From JABDKJ01 sp039028335 (GTDB lineage Bacteria; Bacteroidota; Bacteroidia; Flavobacteriales_D; JABDKJ01), in contig JBCCIF010000116.1 of the NCBI GenBank assembly GCA_039028335.1, forward strand, positions 1 to 9,122: a stretch of DNA of 9,122 bases, written 5' to 3'. The position numbers and the translations under genes are program-made. Positions 1 through 6,995 of this stretch are shown in pieces. Every line of letters starts with the position of its first letter. Positions within the stretch are counted from its first letter, which is position 1. The notes under the pieces are model-generated. The model was not told where the DNA came from, made no database searches, and worked only from the letters and a program-made list of their open reading frames with translations.

Positions 1-981
1 ACCTTTCACCCAGTTGGTTCCATTGGGATCAAACGCCCCTTTGTAAGTCACGTTTTCAAACCAGGTTCCACCAGGCGCAGTGCCTTCGCTGAGGCTGTTC
101 TGTGGAACCAATTGAATGCTGCCTGCATTTAAGTCCCAGGCCAATCCGGGGTCTTCTACACTATTGTTTCCAGCAGCAAATGTGGCTTGTAGTGCGGCTG
201 TAGAAGTGGCTAATTCAGTCATGGAATCGGTTGCGTTGGACCAGCTTCCCATGGAAATTTTAAACAAATCAGCCTCCGTAGCGCCATTGCCACTAACCAC
301 AGTGTTGTAGAATACATTTCCATTTAGGGATAAGTCGCCTGCCACAAAGCGAGCATAGCTGTCATCGCCCGATTCAAGGTTCTCCACATCTACTCCTTTT
401 CCCCAGTTGAAAAAGACGGAATTGGAGTACGACCCGCCTGCGTTGTCACGGAAGGTCAGCGCACGTTTACCTGCTGTAATTCCACGTCCAATGTAAGTGG
501 CATTCCAAATGCTGGGAGTAGCGAATGGACTGGCGGTTTCCGGGTCGGTGCCTCCATCGTGTTCGCCTCCGCGGTCGCCAGCATCGTCAGCTGCAACAAC
601 CACCCAGAACTGTCCGTTTCCGCGCCAGCCTTCATCGTAATCGTAATTATCATCACCACAAAATGCCGTCAGCACCCACTTGGCAGAAACGGTTCCACCA
701 AAAAATTCTACGCCATCGTCCTTATTGGCAATTACTTCGATGTGTTCAATCACAGTTCCAGAACCTACGCCTGCAAGTGTCAATCCATTGATTTCATTTC
801 CGGCTCCTACATCGGTTCCTCCATGGCGAATGGAAACATATTTCAGGACGCCTGAGTTGTCGGCATCATCTGTCCCGCCATACACTCCGCGTGTTTCAGA
901 TGTTGGAATTCCCTCGATTTGAGTTGTTCCCGGTGTTGAGGTCAATGAGGCTTTGCCCAGTATGAGCAGTCCGCCCCACTT
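1..981 (-). CDS. 5'-truncated fragment of a large secreted Bacteroidota surface protein (probable pseudogene or contig-junction fragment); 3' end beyond the window
   Basis: The minus-strand frame is open for 327 codons from position 981 to the left edge. It is bounded upstream by an in-frame TGA at 982-984, with no ATG before the conserved sequence begins. The first residues are KWGGLLILGKA, followed by TQIEGIPTSETRGVYGG, YVSIRHGGTDVGAGNEING, IEHIEVIANKDDGVEFFGG and FCGDDNYDYDEGWRGNGQFW. Near the edge come FENVTYKGAFDPNGTNWVKG. I recognise this as the core of a family of large secreted or surface proteins widespread in Bacteroidota, usually ending in a T9SS sorting domain; their function is not established. 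Full members carry a signal peptide and more sequence before the KWGGL block, and that part is missing here. GC content is well above that of the neighbouring genes. The open frame has no internal stop, so any truncation is recent, or the break is an assembly artefact. A TTG at 943-945 is an unconvincing alternative start. Confidence 0.75.
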
Positions 982-1011
982 TCAGACTAGAACGAAAATT
1001 CAGACAAGACA

Positions 1012-1040
1012 AATTAAGGGAACATCCTTTACCCTAAATT
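1012..1040 (-). terminator. weak imperfect hairpin at the end of the djlA-like gene
   Basis: The arms AATTAAGGG (1012-1020) and CCCTAAATT (1032-1040) pair over 9 positions with one A-A mismatch around an 11-base loop. The hairpin overlaps the stop codon of the J-domain gene, and only a broken T-rich stretch follows on the minus strand. It could be a weak terminator for the htpG-to-djlA unit or chance pairing in AT-rich sequence. No better terminator is visible before the GC-rich fragment begins at about 981. Confidence 0.25.
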
Positions 1041-1830
1041 ACTTCATTCTTCGTTCTAATTTTATATTATCGTAGGCCTCTTGGATCGCCTGAAACTTCC
1101 TTTTAGCTTCTATTTGTACTTCAGGTCCTAATTGTGTCAATTTATCAGGATGGTATTTCTTCGCCATTTTCCTATAGGCCTTTTTCACCTCATCATTGCT
1201 CACTTCCGGCTGAATTTCCAATATTTCATAGTCCCGATTTTTCTTGTTGAAAAACATTGCTTCAATCGAAGCATAGTCCCGCATATTGATTCCGAGATAC
1301 CCCGTTATTTGCCTAATCATTTCAACTTCTCTATTATCTATATGCCCATCTGATTCCGCTAGCCTAAAAAGGTAATGTACCAATTGCAAACGCTCATGGT
1401 GTCTCATATTGTACTTAATTTGCTGGCTCACTTTTCGGATATCCATATGCGAATCAAGTGCTGTTTTCAATATTCTCAAATACTCTTGCGTTGCCTCTTG
1501 TCCCCATTGGCCAACAAGGTATTTCTTGACGTAATTCAACTCAGACTTAAGGACTTTTCCGTCTGCCTTCATTACGGCAGCAAACAAGGCCATAAGTGAA
1601 ATCGTAAAATCACCTTTTTGTGTTTGGTATCTGTATTGATCTTGTTTTGGTCTTCTTTGATCGTAAGTTTTTCTAGAAGATGTTCTTTTTCGTTGATCAG
1701 TTCCGGAACCAAGTAATTTATCGTCAGATACGCCATCCAGAACAGATCCTAATGCATATCCGATCATTCCACCAAGGTATCCACCCAGGGCCCATCCTAC
1801 GGCCCCTCCTATCCATTTAAATACTGCCAT
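1039..1830 (-). CDS. DjlA-like co-chaperone: glycine-zipper membrane anchor, TerB domain and C-terminal J domain
   Basis: This 263-residue protein has the architecture of DjlA, a membrane-anchored DnaJ-type partner that stimulates the DnaK ATPase. Residues 5-33 form a Gly-rich hydrophobic segment (GGAVGWALGGYLGGMIGYAL), a likely membrane anchor. A basic linker (about 46-70) follows. Residues 75-195 resemble the TerB helical domain, with two matching acidic motifs, KADGKVLKSE (88-97) and ESDGHIDNRE (159-168). The J domain occupies about 199-263, with the HPD motif essential for Hsp70 stimulation at 227-229, inside AYRKMAKKYHPDK. The length is close to that of E. coli DjlA. The start codon shares one base with the stop of the upstream TPM gene (TAATG), implying translational coupling. 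The family is clear; clients and true topology are not. A DjlA-like protein beside LemA/TPM proteins suggests recruitment of DnaK to the membrane (inference). Confidence 0.9.
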   Translation of the reverse strand: MAVFKWIGGAVGWALGGYLGGMIGYALGSVLDGVSDDKLLGSGTDQRKRTSSRKTYDQRRPKQDQYRYQTQKGDFTISLMALFAAVMKADGKVLKSELNYVKKYLVGQWGQEATQEYLRILKTALDSHMDIRKVSQQIKYNMRHHERLQLVHYLFRLAESDGHIDNREVEMIRQITGYLGINMRDYASIEAMFFNKKNRDYEILEIQPEVSNDEVKKAYRKMAKKYHPDKLTQLGPEVQIEAKRKFQAIQEAYDNIKLERRMK

Positions 1831-2801
1831 TAATGTAAATGATGATCGTGTTCAAAGGGGTCATGTGAAACAATGTTCCAAGATCCTCCGGCACCCCCGC
1901 CACCAAAAGAACCTCCACCAAATCCTCGAAATCCACCGCCTCCTGAAACTGATCCGCCACCAAAAGATCCGCCTCCAGACCATCCCCCGCCTCCAGACCA
2001 TCCCCCGCCTCCGCTCCATCTACCTCTGCGCGGACGATAGCCTCCAAAGGGATCAGTACCTTGATTAAAATCTTCGTATTTACCGTCACCTCCGCTATAC
2101 AGAATAAGTTTTGCTGCTTCTTTGAAAGAAATCTTATTCATTTTAGCATATCGCTTAATTTTCAAGTATATACTCAATGCCACAATTGCTAAAACGGTAA
2201 ATAACACAATTAAAACTTCATATGGAAAGGGCTGGTTCTTTGTCCTCTTTTCTAATTGCTTGCTATAGTCTCCTTTGGCACGAGGAATTAAAAAATCCAA
2301 GGCTTCATCTATCGCTTGAAAGTACTTTCCTTCTTTGAACCGTGGAATCATCACTTCGGCATAGATATCCGAAGCAAACCCATCGGGTATTGCTCCTTCT
2401 AAACCATCACCTGTTGCTATAAATACCTCGCCTTTAGCGTCATTGTTTTTAGGTCTGATAAGAATTACAAGTCCATTGTCTTCTTTTTCCTCACCTACAT
2501 TCCATGTATCCCCGATTTTAGTCGCCAAAGGATTGGGCTCATAGCCGCAAAGATCATCGGTGATATAAACCACGAACTGATTTGAAGTTTCGTTAGCCAA
2601 TTCAATCAACCGGTCATTCAGTTTTTTTTCTTCTGCATCGCTGAGTACGTCAGTCGCTGAATAATCAAAGACCAAGTGGAATTCTATATACTCATAAAGA
2701 TCTTTATCAAAAGGAGGAAAAGGGCATTTAAATTCAGGAATGTCTTTCGCAAGAAGATCCAATCCAAAAAACAAGAATATGCCAAAAACTATAGCCTTCA
2801 T
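1830..2801 (-). CDS. TPM-domain membrane protein of the YgcG type with a glycine-rich tail and a His-rich end
   Basis: This 323-residue protein begins with a hydrophobic signal sequence (about 1-18). A TPM domain (TLP18.3/Psb32/MOLO-1 fold) spans about 45-175 and contains QFVVYI, NGLVILIRPKNN and GEVFIATGDGLEGAIPD. A single transmembrane helix lies at about 194-213 and a basic region follows. Residues 262-308 are almost entirely Gly, Ser, Trp and Phe (WSGGGG repeats, then GGGSFGGGGAGGSW), typical of bacterial YgcG-like proteins. Many relatives stop at GGSW; this one adds 15 residues with five histidines (HDPFEHDHHLH at the end). The TPM domain should lie outside the cytoplasm, with the Gly-rich tail inside. 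TPM domains have been linked to phosphatase activity and photosystem repair in plants, but the bacterial role is unsettled. The gene overlaps both neighbours by one base, and LemA/TPM pairing is common in bacteria. Confidence 0.88.
   Translation of the reverse strand: MKAIVFGIFLFFGLDLLAKDIPEFKCPFPPFDKDLYEYIEFHLVFDYSATDVLSDAEEKKLNDRLIELANETSNQFVVYITDDLCGYEPNPLATKIGDTWNVGEEKEDNGLVILIRPKNNDAKGEVFIATGDGLEGAIPDGFASDIYAEVMIPRFKEGKYFQAIDEALDFLIPRAKGDYSKQLEKRTKNQPFPYEVLIVLFTVLAIVALSIYLKIKRYAKMNKISFKEAAKLILYSGGDGKYEDFNQGTDPFGGYRPRRGRWSGGGGWSGGGGWSGGGSFGGGSVSGGGGFRGFGGGSFGGGGAGGSWNIVSHDPFEHDHHLH
1971..2024. repeat. 18-bp tandem repeat in the glycine-rich coding segment
   Basis: The unit GCCTCCAGACCATCCCCC occurs perfectly at 1971-1988 and 1989-2006, followed by a diverged third copy at 2007-2024. 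On the minus strand it encodes the WSGGGG repeats of the TPM protein. Such short perfect repeats can expand or contract by slippage in whole 6-residue steps without breaking the frame. Confidence 0.85.
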
Positions 2802-3256
2802 TAATTTTCGTTTAATGAAATATCATCCGTTATTTCATTTTCCAGCTCATTGACATCCTCTTCTGAGATTGGAAAATTCTCGGACAGTCGATTTCCAATA
2901 TCGGCTATGGCCCATTCTAGTCCTTCAACAAAGGCTTGATCATTGAAATACTTGAGCAAGGAATCACGTGTTTGACTCCAATAATCCGATCCTAAGATTT
3001 GATGAATTCCGGCATCACCTAAAATGGCAAATCGCCCATCTTGAACAGCCATATATATTAATACAGCATTCCGTTCTTTGGTCCTGTGCATACCTAAATT
3101 TTCGAAAACATAGGCAGCCCGATCTAAAACATCAATTTCAGTCCTATTTTCAATATGCACACGAATCTCTCCTGAAGTCAACTTTTCGGACTTCGCAATT
3201 GCTTCTTTTATTTGATCTCTTTGAGTAGGCGTGAAAAAATCGAAAGCTCTTGACAT
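2801..3256 (-). CDS. small TPM-domain protein without signal peptide or membrane segment
   Basis: This 151-residue protein is essentially a lone TPM domain. The start MSRAFDFFTPTQRDQIKEAI is typical of the short TPM subfamily. The core motifs are TSGEIRVHIENR (27-38), RNAVLIYMAVQDGRFAILGDAGIH (62-85, strand-turn-strand with the GD turn) and VEGLEWAIADIGNRLSENFP near the end. The tail (131-151) is acidic. There is no signal peptide or transmembrane helix, so it is probably cytosolic or peripheral, unlike the membrane-anchored TPM protein encoded next. Its stop overlaps that gene's start by one base (TAATG), and only 2 bases separate it from the LemA gene upstream. Relatives lie beside lemA genes in many Bacteroidota. 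The biochemical function is unknown; interaction with LemA or the second TPM protein is an inference from gene order. Confidence 0.87.
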   Translation of the reverse strand: MSRAFDFFTPTQRDQIKEAIAKSEKLTSGEIRVHIENRTEIDVLDRAAYVFENLGMHRTKERNAVLIYMAVQDGRFAILGDAGIHQILGSDYWSQTRDSLLKYFNDQAFVEGLEWAIADIGNRLSENFPISEEDVNELENEITDDISLNEN

Positions 3257-3258
3257 TG

Positions 3259-3891
3259 CTATTCTATTCCCATATCAATTTCCGGTGCATCTTGTGCCTC
3301 CTCGCTTCCTTCAAACAGATCTATCCTATCAAAACCAAGTGTTGCTGCGTATAAATTTGCCGGAAACTTTCTTCGCACCTTGTTATATACTGTAGCTTCC
3401 TCATTAAAATCCGTTCGTGCTTTGCTAATGCGGTTTTCTATTCCCTCCAATTGATCCTGAAGCTTATTGAATCCTTGATTCGATTTTAGTTCAGGATATT
3501 TTTCCGCATAACCAAACATTCCCGACATCGCTCTTCCATATCCCCGTTGACGCGATTGAAAAGCAGCAACATCGATATTCACTTCTCCGCTTTCCGCTTT
3601 CGGTGGTCCACTACTTTGGATTTTGTCCAATCCAGCGGTACCAGCCATTCCCTCAGCACGCGCTTGAGTCACCTGAACAAGTATATCTTTTTCTACCTGT
3701 GCATAACCCCGAACTATCTCAACTAAATTGGGCAACTTATCATTTCTAGCCTGATATTCAGCTTGAACAATTCCCCATTTTTCATTGACCGTTTCTTCAT
3801 GCTCCACAAGTTTATTGTACATGGAAACCCCTCTGATCAGGGTGAACACAACTAAGACTAAGACAACAATCCCAATGATTGATTTTTTCAT
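3259..3891 (-). CDS. lemA: LemA family membrane protein
   Basis: This 210-residue protein is slightly longer than the usual 185-200 residues of LemA. A transmembrane helix at about 4-21 follows MKKS, without a signal peptidase site, so the protein is probably anchored with its long helical domain outside the cytoplasm. Family signatures are VNEKWGIVQAEYQARNDKLPNLVEIVRGYAQVEK (35-68), YPELKSNQGFNKLQDQLEGIENRI (132-155) and RTDFNEEATVYNKVRRKFPANLYA (159-182). An apparent insertion at about 81-118, including QSSGPPKAES, separates the first two blocks, and the C-terminus is an acidic tail. The domain forms a helical bundle and its molecular role is not settled; the name is a family label, not a functional claim. 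The gene lies 18 bases downstream of htpG with no terminator between them and 2 bases before the first TPM gene. Confidence 0.92.
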   Translation of the reverse strand: MKKSIIGIVVLVLVVFTLIRGVSMYNKLVEHEETVNEKWGIVQAEYQARNDKLPNLVEIVRGYAQVEKDILVQVTQARAEGMAGTAGLDKIQSSGPPKAESGEVNIDVAAFQSRQRGYGRAMSGMFGYAEKYPELKSNQGFNKLQDQLEGIENRISKARTDFNEEATVYNKVRRKFPANLYAATLGFDRIDLFEGSEEAQDAPEIDMGIE

Positions 3892-3909
3892 TATTCTGTT
3901 TCAATTGAT

Positions 3910-5787
3910 TTATTTGATCAAATCTAAGCTTCTTTTAATAAAGTTGGTCATTTTCTCACCCTTCAACAAGCCCTGTGAAAGCATCGCCAAATCAATTGCT
4001 TGTTCAAGAAGGTTCGATTTCTCATCGTCCTTTTTGGCTTCTACAATTTTGCCAATTAAAGGGTGATTTGAATTGACCACTAAATTGTACATATCTGGCA
4101 TCATCCCCATCATCATACCTCCACCTGTGAGCTGTTGCTCTTTCATTCTTCGCATAAATTCGCTCTGTGTAATAAGGATTGGGGCTTCACCTTCATTCAT
4201 GCTCTCAACGGAAACCGCATACTTTTCTTTATCTACAATTCCTTCAACCAAAGGCTTTAGCGCTTCTTCTTGTTCTTTGCTCAATTTGCATGGAATTTCT
4301 TCATCAGTTTCAATAAGCTTATCAACTGAATTAGAATCCACACGGACAAACTGAACATCGGTATATTTTCTTTCGAAGAGTGTTGTAATATGACTACTCA
4401 AAGGGCTATTCAATTCCAAAACATCGTATCCCTTTTCTTTCGCTGCAGTGATATAAGCGTGGTGTTCTTCTGTATCGTGCGTATAGAGACAAATGATTTT
4501 ATTGTTCTTGTCTTTTTGTGTCTTCGCTATACTTTCTTTGTATTCTTCGAAAGGTTTGAAAGTACCTTCAGTATTCTTCATGAGATAAAATCCCTGTGCT
4601 CTATCATAGAATTTGTCATCTGTCAGCATTCCGTACTCCATAAAAACCTTGATGTCTTCCCATTTTCCTTCGAACTCTTCGCGTTCATTCTTGAACATTT
4701 GGGAAAGTTTGTCAGCTACTTTTTTAGAGATGTGATTAGAAATCTTCTTGACATTACTGTCTGATTGCAAATACGATCGGGAAACGTTTAATGGAATATC
4801 TGGGGAATCAATGACTCCATGCAGAAGTGTCAAAAATTCAGGTACGATATCTTCTACATTATCTGTTATAAAAACTTGATTACTGTAAAGATTAATCTTG
4901 TTTTTCTGAATCTCGACATTGTTCTTCAACTTAGGAAAGTACATGATACCCGTTAAGTTAAAGGGATAATCGACATTCAAGTGAATATGAAATAGTGGCT
5001 CATCAAAATTCATTGGATAGAGCTCGCGATAGAATTTCTTGTAATCTTCATCGCTCAAATCGGCCGGAGCCTTTGTCCAAGCTGGTGAAGTATTGTTGAT
5101 GATATTTGCTACGTCTACCGTTTTATATTTTGTTTTGCCTTCTTCATCTTTTCCATCCTCAACACTTTCTGTTTTAGTACCAAAATGGATGTCAACAGGC
5201 AAAAACTTGCAGTATTTATCCAAAATTCCCTGAATGCGTCCTTCTTCCAAAAACTCTTCTGAATCAGGATGAATGTGCAAAACGATATCCGTTCCTTTTG
5301 TTTTCTTCTTGGCTTCTTCCATAGTGAAATTCGGAGACCCATCGCAGGACCATTTCACAGGTGTGGAATTAGGACGCTGAGATTTTGAAATGATATCCAC
5401 CCTTTCTGCCACCATAAATGAAGAGTAAAAGCCCAAACCAAAATGCCCTATAATTGCCTCGGATTTATCCTTGTACTTTTCTACAAACTCTTCAGCTCCT
5501 GAAAAGGCAATCTGGTTAATGTATTTATCAACCTCTTCTTGAGTCATTCCAATACCATTATCCCTTATGGTTAATTTCTTGTTCTCTTTATCTAGAATTA
5601 CCTCTACTTTAGATTTTTCGAGATCGGCTTTGAGCTCTCCGAGCGAAACCAATGTTCTGAGTTTTTGGGTAGCATCTACTGCATTGGACACCAACTCCCT
5701 TAAGAATATTTCGTGATCTGAGTAAAGAAATTTCTTGATAATTGGAAAAATATTTTCCGTTTGAACATTAATACTTCCTTGTTGCAT
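3910..5787 (-). CDS. htpG: chaperone protein HtpG (bacterial Hsp90)
   Basis: This 625-residue protein is a full-length bacterial Hsp90, a dimeric ATP-dependent cytosolic chaperone acting on late folding intermediates, often with DnaK. The N-terminal GHKL ATPase domain shows FLRELVSNAVDA (28-39; catalytic Glu31, Mg-binding Asn35), DNGIGMT (77-83) and the lid/glycine motif GHFGLGFYSSFMVA (114-127). A short charged linker lies at about 205-225. The middle domain carries NVSRSYLQSD (334-343), whose Arg337 is the expected gamma-phosphate contact. The C-terminal dimerisation domain includes a Met-rich loop with GGGMMMGMMPDMYN (555-568), the usual position of exposed hydrophobic client contacts. The start MQQGSINVQTENIFPI fits the family. 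It is the first gene of a co-directional run. A loose Bacteroidota-like promoter may lie at 5821-5854 (TTTTGG, then TACATCCTTTG on the minus strand), but the match is poor. No CIRCE operator is present. Confidence 0.97.
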   Translation of the reverse strand: MQQGSINVQTENIFPIIKKFLYSDHEIFLRELVSNAVDATQKLRTLVSLGELKADLEKSKVEVILDKENKKLTIRDNGIGMTQEEVDKYINQIAFSGAEEFVEKYKDKSEAIIGHFGLGFYSSFMVAERVDIISKSQRPNSTPVKWSCDGSPNFTMEEAKKKTKGTDIVLHIHPDSEEFLEEGRIQGILDKYCKFLPVDIHFGTKTESVEDGKDEEGKTKYKTVDVANIINNTSPAWTKAPADLSDEDYKKFYRELYPMNFDEPLFHIHLNVDYPFNLTGIMYFPKLKNNVEIQKNKINLYSNQVFITDNVEDIVPEFLTLLHGVIDSPDIPLNVSRSYLQSDSNVKKISNHISKKVADKLSQMFKNEREEFEGKWEDIKVFMEYGMLTDDKFYDRAQGFYLMKNTEGTFKPFEEYKESIAKTQKDKNNKIICLYTHDTEEHHAYITAAKEKGYDVLELNSPLSSHITTLFERKYTDVQFVRVDSNSVDKLIETDEEIPCKLSKEQEEALKPLVEGIVDKEKYAVSVESMNEGEAPILITQSEFMRRMKEQQLTGGGMMMGMMPDMYNLVVNSNHPLIGKIVEAKKDDEKSNLLEQAIDLAMLSQGLLKGEKMTNFIKRSLDLIK

Positions 5788-5900
5788 TTTATTCTTTCAT
5801 TTTAGCTGTAAAGCTAATGTCAAAGGATGTACCAATTCTAAAAACCTGCCAAAATGTCGAACAAATACGTTGAATTTGTCAGTATTTCATACAAAAATCA

Positions 5901-5925
5901 AAGCCACGCTATAGAAGCGTGGCTT
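5901..5925 (-). terminator. intrinsic terminator downstream of the porP-like gene
   Basis: The arms AAGCCACGCT (5901-5910) and AGCGTGGCTT (5916-5925) pair perfectly over 10 bp around a 5-base loop. On the minus strand the stem is followed by TGATTTTTGT, a T-rich tract. It sits 47 bases past the stop of the PorP/SprF-like gene and 114 bases before htpG, so it separates the T9SS pair from the htpG unit. The plus-strand side has no T tract, so termination should be one-directional. Confidence 0.8.
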
Positions 5926-5971
5926 AGAAGTTGAAAGAATAAAAATAAATAGAAGTTGTAGCAAAAAAATC

Positions 5972-6976
5972 TTAGTACTCTTCTGTGTTCTCTGGCAGTT
6001 TCTTTTTTACAGAATTAAAGCCGTAATACAATAATGAGAACTCTATCGCTCCTCTAGAGCGCGTAAATTCGTTCAGGCTTGAAACATTAAAATCATATGA
6101 TATTCTGAAGATATTTTCTCTATGGTGAACTCCTGCGTGAAAGGCTATAGCATCAGAACTCCGCCACGAAAAACCTCCTATCACATCGTACTCAGTTTCT
6201 TCTACGTGATATTGTCCCAAAACGTTTACATCAACTTGCCAATCTGCTCTTTGTTTCATGTAAAGCAAAGAGGGCAAGATCTTGAGTTTTTCATCTGCTT
6301 GCCAGGTTCCTCCCCCGCTGAACATCCATCTTAATGGTACTCGAGCTTTCACATTGCTTATAAACACATCTTTGGTCGGAACAGCGTGAAATAAAGAAAG
6401 TGATCCCCAAGGAATAAATTCTTTGCTTTCATCCGTCATTTGATAAAACATGCCAAGGTTAACATCTGGCGAGAATTTGGCTCCTCTTTCAAAGATCTCT
6501 CCCGTAGGTAAATCTTCATTGAACAAGCCTTCATCGTACTGATTATCAAATATCATTGAATTCATATTGAGGCTTTTTATCATAAATCCCAATTGCAATC
6601 CTGCTGTTAGGCGATAGTCACCATTTCCCGGTTCGGTAATTTCATAAGAACCACTTCCCACTAAATTGGTAACATTTATAGTAGAGGCCATATCGTAGTT
6701 CTGAAAATAACCTCCTATTCCTATTCGATCTTTGAAAGGCATATCAAAGGCAACAGAAGTGGTCAAAAAGTTGGTTCCTAAAGAACCCCATTGACTTCTG
6801 AATCGCGCAGAAGCTCTCCAATCAGAGTTATCAAACACACCTGTAGTTGCCGGGTTAAGCATAACAGGTGAAGCGTCAAATTGCGTATAATGCGCATCTT
6901 GAGCATCTAATTCTAGATTGAATCCAAAAGCCAATATTAAGGCTGATACGATCGTTATTGATTTTAAAGTTTTCAT
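5972..6976 (-). CDS. PorP/SprF family type IX secretion outer-membrane protein
   Basis: This 334-residue protein belongs to the PorP/SprF family of predicted outer-membrane beta-barrels. A signal peptide (about 1-25, hydrophobic core VSALILAFGF, likely cut before QDAHY) leads into the family signature HYTQFDASPVMLNPATTGVF (29-48). Alternating barrel-like strands follow, with FGFQ/GG-type turns such as RIGIGGYFQNYD and DVIGGFSWRSSDAIAFHAGVHH, ending with AIEFSLLYYGF. The family includes F. johnsoniae SprF, needed to deliver the adhesin SprB to the surface. The gene is 19 bases downstream of a gene for a type-B C-terminal-domain protein, which makes it the likely dedicated partner of that substrate. 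It ends before a good terminator. Since many paralogs occur per genome, I assign the family and not the specific PorP or SprF name. Confidence 0.93.
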   Translation of the reverse strand: MKTLKSITIVSALILAFGFNLELDAQDAHYTQFDASPVMLNPATTGVFDNSDWRASARFRSQWGSLGTNFLTTSVAFDMPFKDRIGIGGYFQNYDMASTINVTNLVGSGSYEITEPGNGDYRLTAGLQLGFMIKSLNMNSMIFDNQYDEGLFNEDLPTGEIFERGAKFSPDVNLGMFYQMTDESKEFIPWGSLSLFHAVPTKDVFISNVKARVPLRWMFSGGGTWQADEKLKILPSLLYMKQRADWQVDVNVLGQYHVEETEYDVIGGFSWRSSDAIAFHAGVHHRENIFRISYDFNVSSLNEFTRSRGAIEFSLLYYGFNSVKKKLPENTEEY

Positions 6977-6995
6977 GTCTTCTTAATTTTGGTTT

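Noticed and set aside
116..922. Several short plus-strand open frames (for example 525-791, 559-855, 680-922)
   Set aside because: They lie opposite the minus-strand surface-protein fragment, whose translation matches a known family over its whole length; the plus-strand products resemble nothing I recognise.
1817..2089. A 90-residue minus-strand open frame rich in Glu, Ala, Asp and Leu
   Set aside because: It is an alternate reading of the Gly-rich repeat of the TPM protein; the repetitive composition keeps a second frame open by chance.
4390..4764. A 124-residue plus-strand open frame with a hydrophobic look
   Set aside because: It is wholly antisense to the conserved middle domain of htpG; its hydrophobic composition follows from the complement of Lys/Glu-rich codons.
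5115..5342. A 75-residue minus-strand open frame in a second frame of htpG
   Set aside because: It lies entirely within the htpG N-terminal region, has no recognisable domain, and is Lys/Arg-rich as expected for an out-of-frame reading.
5788..5971. CIRCE-type heat-shock operator before htpG
   Set aside because: No TTAGCACTC/GAGTGCTAA inverted repeat is present; only a short TTAGCT/AGCTAA hairpin is found.
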